Positions 30,555 through 35,380 of a stretch of 35,380 nt of DNA are shown here, piece by piece. The position numbers and the translations under genes were made by a program. The DNA comes from Welwitschia mirabilis (taxonomy: Eukaryota; Gnetophyta; Gnetopsida; Welwitschiales): contig JBOZIK010000001.1 in the NCBI GenBank assembly GCA_051453625.1, forward strand, positions 264,141,491 through 264,176,870. The letters are read 5' to 3'. The notes under the pieces were generated by a model. The model searched no databases. It was not told where the DNA came from and worked only from the letters and a program-made list of their open reading frames with translations. Every line of letters begins with the position of its first letter. Position 1 is the stretch's first letter.

Positions 30555-31174
30555 ATGCCTATATTAGTCACCTTCATATAACTAGGATTATCCAAGATAG
30601 AAAACCCTTGGATATTGCTAAATGTCTATTTACTACTATAGCTAAAAATACAAGCATTAAGAGTATTATTCCTCTTTATTGCTTAGTTTTAGATCTGATC
30701 TACAATGTCTTAGCTCACACCTTAGAATTTAAGGAATGGAATAGAACCTTTGTTAAAACCATCACCTTTAGAAAGGTTACTCAACTTAGAAAGTGCAAGA
30801 ATTAGGATGAGATTCTAGGGGGTCTTTAAGAACTTCAAGAAAAATAACAAAGAACAACTTATACCCCTCATGTTCCTCCTTCTTCATAGTCTCCAACCAT
30901 ATTAAAAAGAATGGGAAAAGCTCCTATAAGCCACACCTCTTATACCCCTTACTTTTTACCTTCTTCCACTTCTTCTTCTACCAGTTGTAGAAATTCCTCT
31001 ACTACATCAACTGATACTTTTCTAGAAGAAGCCCCTAAATCATAGATGATTTAGATTGAAAATTTATGGGAAATGATAAAGAATTTATAAAGGGAAAAAA
31101 AGAGTTATCTAAGAAGAAAGAAGAAATGAATGAGGAAATAGAAATATTGGCTTCTCATAGAAGAGCCATGGGCT
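30380..31174 (+). pseudogene. E1 3' ORF resembling the ATHILA ORF-1 family
   Basis: Plus-strand reading in two main frames. The first gives HHDSLSYMLIKSLNY and NLYFLGLLF. The second, 30536-30805, is open for 89 codons with YISHLHITRI, AKCLFTTIAKNTSI and TFVKTITFRKVTQLRK. From memory this follows the ATHILA ORF-1 pattern (IxHPxLRYxHxxLAxT, xELYFLWxM, AxFLxxHLxRVA, IxIGGIITxIAxxLG). A Ser/Thr-rich linker comes next (about 30840-31040, with SSTSSSTSCRNSSTTSTDTF). The last part is a charged helix (KKKMNEEIEILASHRRAMG) ending at TAA 31172-31174. Its role in Athila elements is not established. It sits in E1 without RT or IN upstream. Confidence 0.5.
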
Positions 31175-31795
31175 AAATTTTTCACCTTCTCTCTCTTTCA
31201 TTCCTCTTTATCTATATTTTCTTATTGTAATATCTACATTGTACCTACATCTTACTTTATTGTAATGTATTTTAAATTATCAATTTAAAGTCTTATTAAT
31301 GAGAAACTAGACTTTCCTTTGAATAATCACAAAATTTTAAATGTTTTAATCTAGCTGTCAGGCTCTAAAATGTGAGGATTAATGCCAAACACTTAATAGA
31401 TCTAGCACTGTTAACACCCTTAAATAGTTCTAGTACGTTATTATATACAAATAGAATTTCATTTTTAATAAACATTCTTGATTACATTTACTACATTTTT
31501 AGAACTCATATCTCTATTAAAAATTTACAAAAACTAACTAATTCAGATTCATCTGTTACATTTTCATTTTAAAATTATCACATTTACTCCTTATTTTACA
31601 TTCTATTTCAATCATTTATAAGCTGTTGTAGCCATATTTTTCAGATTTAAAAGTTTAATATATTATAGTAAAGGTTTATATTTTATTTTTAGTCTTTGAT
31701 TTAAATTAGTTTGCATTTTATCTTTCTTAGTTTAGTCATGCATTACACTTTTTTTTCTAGTAATTTCATTTTTAGCTCATTCTCAAACACTTTAG
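31175..31795 (+). other. E1 3' untranslated stretch, no gene seen
   Basis: AT-rich sequence between the ORF-1-like end and E3. The open frame at 31372-31572 has no recognisable motif and looks like chance. Confidence 0.5.
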
Positions 31796-32037
31796 TGTAG
31801 GAATTTTTGATTTCATTCAGCACAGTAAAGGCCCAAAACTAGGAAGAACCTAGAGAGAAATTTGATATTCAATGGAAATAGCACAAGTAAGTCATTAGAT
31901 TCAACTTTAATTTATACATGTATCTTTGTCACAATTAATATTAGAACAATTTCTTACATTTTTTGTTGGATTCACATCCCATGATTTATGGATGTATAAC
32001 TAAATGATTAGTATAAAATTACGATAAACTAAAATAA
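31796..32037. repeat. E3 left LTR
   Basis: It shares with the right copy tgtaggaatttt, ggcccaaa, agaaccta, tagattcaactttaatttat, cacatcccatgattt and ataactaaatga in the same order. Confidence 0.75.
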
Positions 32038-34200
32038 GAAACCCCTCCTTCATGTGAAGACTATTAAAGTCTAAACATGAAATTTAGAGTAATAAACTAA
32101 AGCACTAAGTTGAAGAAACATCAAGCTTTAAATCAATAATTAAAGTACCAACCTATCAAAATGTAAAACTTTAAGGAAGATTTCCTTTGAGCAATCTTCT
32201 TAGATGGATTTGCATCCTTCATCCTATGTAACTTGAAAAAAGACATCCTCTAAGAGGTCTTCTCAAGTAATTTGTCTTACTTGCTTAAAACCATGGCAAT
32301 GCGAACCAACAATGAGCATATGAACTAACCATGACAATGTGGACTAACCATAGCAAGGGACAAACCCAAATAGTTTTTATGTAAAAATAATATCATAAAA
32401 AGTGCCTTATACCACTTTTATAACATCATATTTATATGAAATTGTAACATTTATTAGTTAGAATAATCTATGTTTGACTAATCAACCTTTCCACCTTAAT
32501 TTACTCAATAGGATTTAAAACATTAACCTCATAAAATATAATATTTATGTTTTATAAAATAATAATTTTTTTACAATAATATTTGTATAAAATAATATTA
32601 AGAACCTTATATCCCCTTTAAATTAATAACCTTTTATAAAGGTTTAGCTAATAAAAATACATTTACATGCTATTAATATAGAGGACATAAAAAAATAAAA
32701 ATTATCATTGAAATGTTAATTATATTCCTTTTCTAATAGCAATTATGTTGTGTTAAGCTAGAGTAGAATATTAACATGTTGAATGACATGTAAATAGGTG
32801 CATTGAAATTAGATTATACTATGCTTCGTCCCTAGTTCACATAACCTATACATGCAATGTAAGTTTGGGAGCTTCTTATCTATTTTAAAATTATCATCTA
32901 TGATCTTGTCACTTATGTGCCATGTTCAAATGATAAGTTCTCATCATTTATGCATTTATGCCCTTTGTAATCAAACATAACAATGGATCCCATAGGAATT
33001 GAAACATTTTCTAGATCCAAACAACCTCTCACTATATTTATCATCACTTATCCTATGTTCTATCAAAGTCATGATCTATATGCTCTTGTGCCAGAGAAAA
33101 GTTACTAGAAGATTATTAAAGAGGATAGAATTTCTATAATCTATGTAGTACTGTAGCATATCATAAAAGTCAATGAAGTATAGAATATTGGAAAAGTAGA
33201 TGCTTTTTGGTTAATTTTTTCCCTTCAATTTTATTAATTTCAAAATTAATTTAAGGAAGTTTTACTTTTATGAGCTCTCTTTATTAAATAATTTGAGGAT
33301 CTCATCTTTCTACTGTTATGATAATTTGAAAATCTTATTTTTCTTTGTATTTTGAAGTGAAGAAAGGAGTCATTAAGACATAGACTTCTTAGATATGAAT
33401 GATAAAGCTTAGAAATCATAAAATCAAATAAATAAAGGTAGCAATAACTATCAAACCTAAATAAAGTGTTCTGCTAATGATTCAATGGAGAGGATGCTAG
33501 CTTTCTAAATCAAATCAATTCTAGAATTTCTAGAAATCCTTATTTCTTAGATAAAAGATAGTTTTATAATTTAAATAGGGATAGAACTCATGTATCATGC
33601 TCTTATAACATAGAACATTGAAAATCCTATTGATAAAGACTAAATCATAGACTAAACAAAGAATGTCAACATGAATTAAAAGCTTATACTACTTTGGCTT
33701 CATCCTAAAATTTCTAGGAATTATTAGATCTTATTTTAAGACTAAGGGCATTATTATTTTAGGGTAGTTATACTCACCCAATCTTCTATCCATGATTTAT
33801 TCTAGATCACCATCGTATAGAGCCTAAAGTATCCACCAATATGTCCAATCTACTTAAGTAGCCTTAAAATAATGAGTTAATTCTAGAAGATGACTCTTCC
33901 ACTAGCTCTCTCAATTCTTGTAATTTCATCTAGCCAATCTAGCTTATGGTTAGATGATAGAGGAATGGTTGTTCTGCCTTTAAAATGCACAATCTAGAAT
34001 CACCATAGTTTTACATAGTAATAATACATGAAGTAGATAAAAATAACTATAGAAAGCATCAATTAAAGTCTAACTTGTATCAATCTAGATTTGTAGAATC
34101 ATAGTCTTATTAGATTTCTTCAATGCAATCCTCCTTTCAATTAGAAATTTCTTCTTAAAAAATAAGTACTACATAATTTCAAGTTTGCTTTAATATCATT
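32038..34200. other. E3 interior, non-coding
   Basis: No open frame with a recognisable domain on either strand. It contains a four-unit 19-bp minisatellite near its left end. Confidence 0.6.
32291..32366. repeat. 19-bp minisatellite, four units
   Basis: Four consecutive 19-mers (starts 32291, 32310, 32329, 32348), e.g. ccatgacaatgtggactaa, with exact period but several substitutions per unit. Confidence 0.8.
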
Positions 34201-34440
34201 TGTAGGAATTTTAGATCCCATTAAGTGTACTGGAGGCCCAAACCTGAAAAGAACCTAAGGAGCAATTTTATGTTTAATGAAAATAGCTTGGGTAATTTAT
34301 TAGATTCAACTTTAATTTATACATCTAGGCATGGCATAATTAGCATTTAACAATCCCTTGTATTTTGGATCCACATCCCATGATTTGTGTATTTATAACT
34401 AAATGACAAGCATAGAATTATAATAAACTAAAGTCCAATA
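34201..34440. repeat. E3 right LTR
   Basis: The partner of 31796-32037. It ends in TA (probably CA originally), directly followed by attag. Confidence 0.75.
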
Positions 34441-34718
34441 ATTAGCACATGCATCATTCATTCCTCCTTATGTTTATATTCAAATTTCAATCTTTCAAAC
34501 TTTGAGAATGAAGTTCAATTTTCATTAGGAAGAGTGGCATATTTTCATGCTTTATCTTTTACTTACAGTATAATTTTGAAGTACATTGATAAATTGTTTC
34601 CTCAAGGACCCTTCATCTTTTCATACTTGATTGAATTAATTTGTAATTTTTGTCATGTTATATAATTTTTTGACATACCTTTTTGCTAAGGAACTATTAA
34701 AAGATTAGTTAGGAGTTA
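34441..34718 (+). other. E1 internal sequence before the 3' LTR
   Basis: Non-coding sequence between E3 and the E1 3' LTR. The expected polypurine tract is weak (ttaggag next to the LTR start). Confidence 0.5.
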
Positions 34719-35151
34719 TGATAATAATAAAAAACTGGCATTTGTAATAAGGAATCAAGGCCTTGTTAACAAGTTTAATTAATTATCCTAGTAGTTTTAT
34801 GTATTTTTTCATTAAAGGTATGAAAATCCTATTTTAATACTAATATGTCTAGAAACTAGATTTGTAGGATAAATGTTACATCAAGAGCATCATGATAGGA
34901 GATGGAAGTATGCTCAGCATAATTGGTAGTGACACTAGTCCTAAACAAGGTGATGCTAGCTTCTTAGAGTAAATAGTACCATTCTTATATTCTTGAGTTC
35001 TATTGATGCAAGTAAAACATACCCATCATTTCTAAAAATAGAATATGAATGAGGAATACTTTCTAAGAAGAGCCATCAATTTCACCCCATAAATAAAGAA
35101 TTATTTTATCTACTTTGGGCATTCATTAGAATTGATCCTATTAGGGCTTAG

Positions 35152-35173
35152 AAACCTTAATTAGAAACCCTAA
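35152..35173 (+). promoter_or_regulatory. Duplicated telobox in the E1 3' LTR
   Basis: AAACCTTAA (35152-35160) and AAACCCTAA (35165-35173) form a 13-bp tandem duplication ahead of the TATA box. The 5' LTR has one copy. Confidence 0.55.
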
Positions 35174-35181
35174 TTTAGGAT

Positions 35182-35189
35182 TATAAATA
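35182..35189 (+). promoter_or_regulatory. E1 3' LTR TATA box
   Basis: TATAAATA, at the same relative place as 10714-10721. Confidence 0.65.
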
Positions 35190-35289
35190 CCCTTTCTTAC
35201 TTCATTTGAAAGAAGTTACTTTCATTGTGATATTTCAAAGAGATTGGAGATTTAGTCAAGATTTCTTTCTAAGCATTCCATATAGATGA

Positions 35290-35307
35290 GCTAGCTATCA
35301 AGCTAGC
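35290..35307 (+). repeat. Hairpin in E1 3' LTR leader
   Basis: GCTAGCT-ATCA-AGCTAGC, a perfect 7-bp stem. It is the counterpart of 10823-10838. Confidence 0.65.
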
Positions 35308-35380
35308 ATAATTCTTCTTGGTTTTGCATGAGTATATTTTTAAATTTTATGCTTTACTTATTCTAATACTAAAGTACTAC

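Larger units (their letters stand above)
31796..34440. mobile_element. E3: short non-coding LTR element nested in E1
   Basis: Direct copies of about 240 bp start with TGTAGGAATTTT at 31796 and 34201 and end near 32037 and 34440. The bases just outside are tttag (31791-31795) and attag (34441-34445), a near-perfect 5-bp target duplication. The 2.2-kb interior has no coding motif. Size and structure suggest a non-autonomous element of the TRIM/LARD sort, larger than a typical TRIM. Its strand is not determined. Confidence 0.7.
10259..35380 (+). mobile_element. E1: Athila-like element hosting E2 and E3 (3' end beyond window)
   Basis: Direct LTR copies begin at 10259 (TGATAACACTC) and 34719 (TGATAATAATA) and align over at least 620 bp, up to the window end. 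Between them, with E2 and E3 removed, lies about 7.9 kb of internal sequence: an Asp-tRNA-type primer site, a pyrimidine-rich leader, gag, protease, a duplicated segment and a 3' ORF resembling the ATHILA ORF-1 family. No RT, RNase H or IN motif is seen. The right LTR runs off the window, so the target duplication cannot be checked. Confidence 0.85.
34719..35380 (+). repeat. E1 3' LTR (truncated by window end)
   Basis: It aligns with the 5' LTR from 10259 onward: aaggaat(c/t)aaggcc, gttttatg, gctagcttcttagag, tactttgggcatt, TATAAATA, cttacttcatttgaaag and the hairpin. Differences are more numerous than between the E2 LTRs, which fits E1 being older. Confidence 0.85.

Noticed and set aside
31372-31572. 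Plus-strand open frame of 66 codons in the E1 3' region
   Set aside because: No motif, AT-driven composition, and it lies after the end of the ORF-1-like reading.

Overview
This is a piece of a large, AT-rich plant nuclear genome with almost no room for host genes. Every recognisable protein fragment belongs to an LTR retrotransposon, mostly Ty3/gypsy of the plant Athila type. Coding remnants are riddled with stops and frameshifts, CG dinucleotides are scarce, and N-runs mark assembly gaps. The element types point to a plant. The sequence alone does not give the species. I found no intact host gene, rRNA, tRNA or CRISPR array.

Layout. (1) E0, about 1-7633, minus strand: an Athila-type element cut by the window start. 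The start of reverse transcriptase is at the left edge, followed rightwards by the PR-RT linker, protease remnant, and a gag whose N-terminal half is present twice. Beyond it lies an LTR-like region that is itself duplicated. (2) E4, about 8096-10258, plus strand: the 5' part of a chromovirus-like gypsy element (LTR end, tRNA-Met-type primer site, gag, aspartic protease). It is interrupted by E1. (3) E1, 10259 to beyond 35380, plus strand: Athila-like, with a 5' LTR of about 1.3 kb, an Asp-tRNA-type primer site, gag and protease. No reverse transcriptase, RNase H or integrase can be seen. An ATHILA ORF-1-like reading region lies near its 3' end, and a 3' LTR starts at 34719. (4) E2, 16778-29401, minus strand, 12.6 kb, nested in E1: LTRs of about 0.85 kb, gag, PR, RT, RNase H and IN in canonical order. 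Between IN and the 3' LTR is about 5.8 kb of extra sequence. It holds a broken sense ORF of about 2.2 kb, a cluster of palindromic repeats, and an ORF on the opposite strand. (5) E3, 31796-34440, a short non-coding LTR element also nested in E1.

The nest gives a relative order: E4, then E1, then E2 and E3. The E1 LTRs look more diverged than the E2 LTRs, which agrees. E2 landed inside the first copy of a tandemly duplicated segment of E1, so the second copy shows the same site without the insertion.

The least explained parts are the post-integrase region of E2 (17623-23400), the gag-PR-only organisation of E1 with its separate 3' ORF, and the repeated palindromic motif in the E0 LTR region. 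All protein assignments come from reading translations by eye against remembered family motifs. No search was run.
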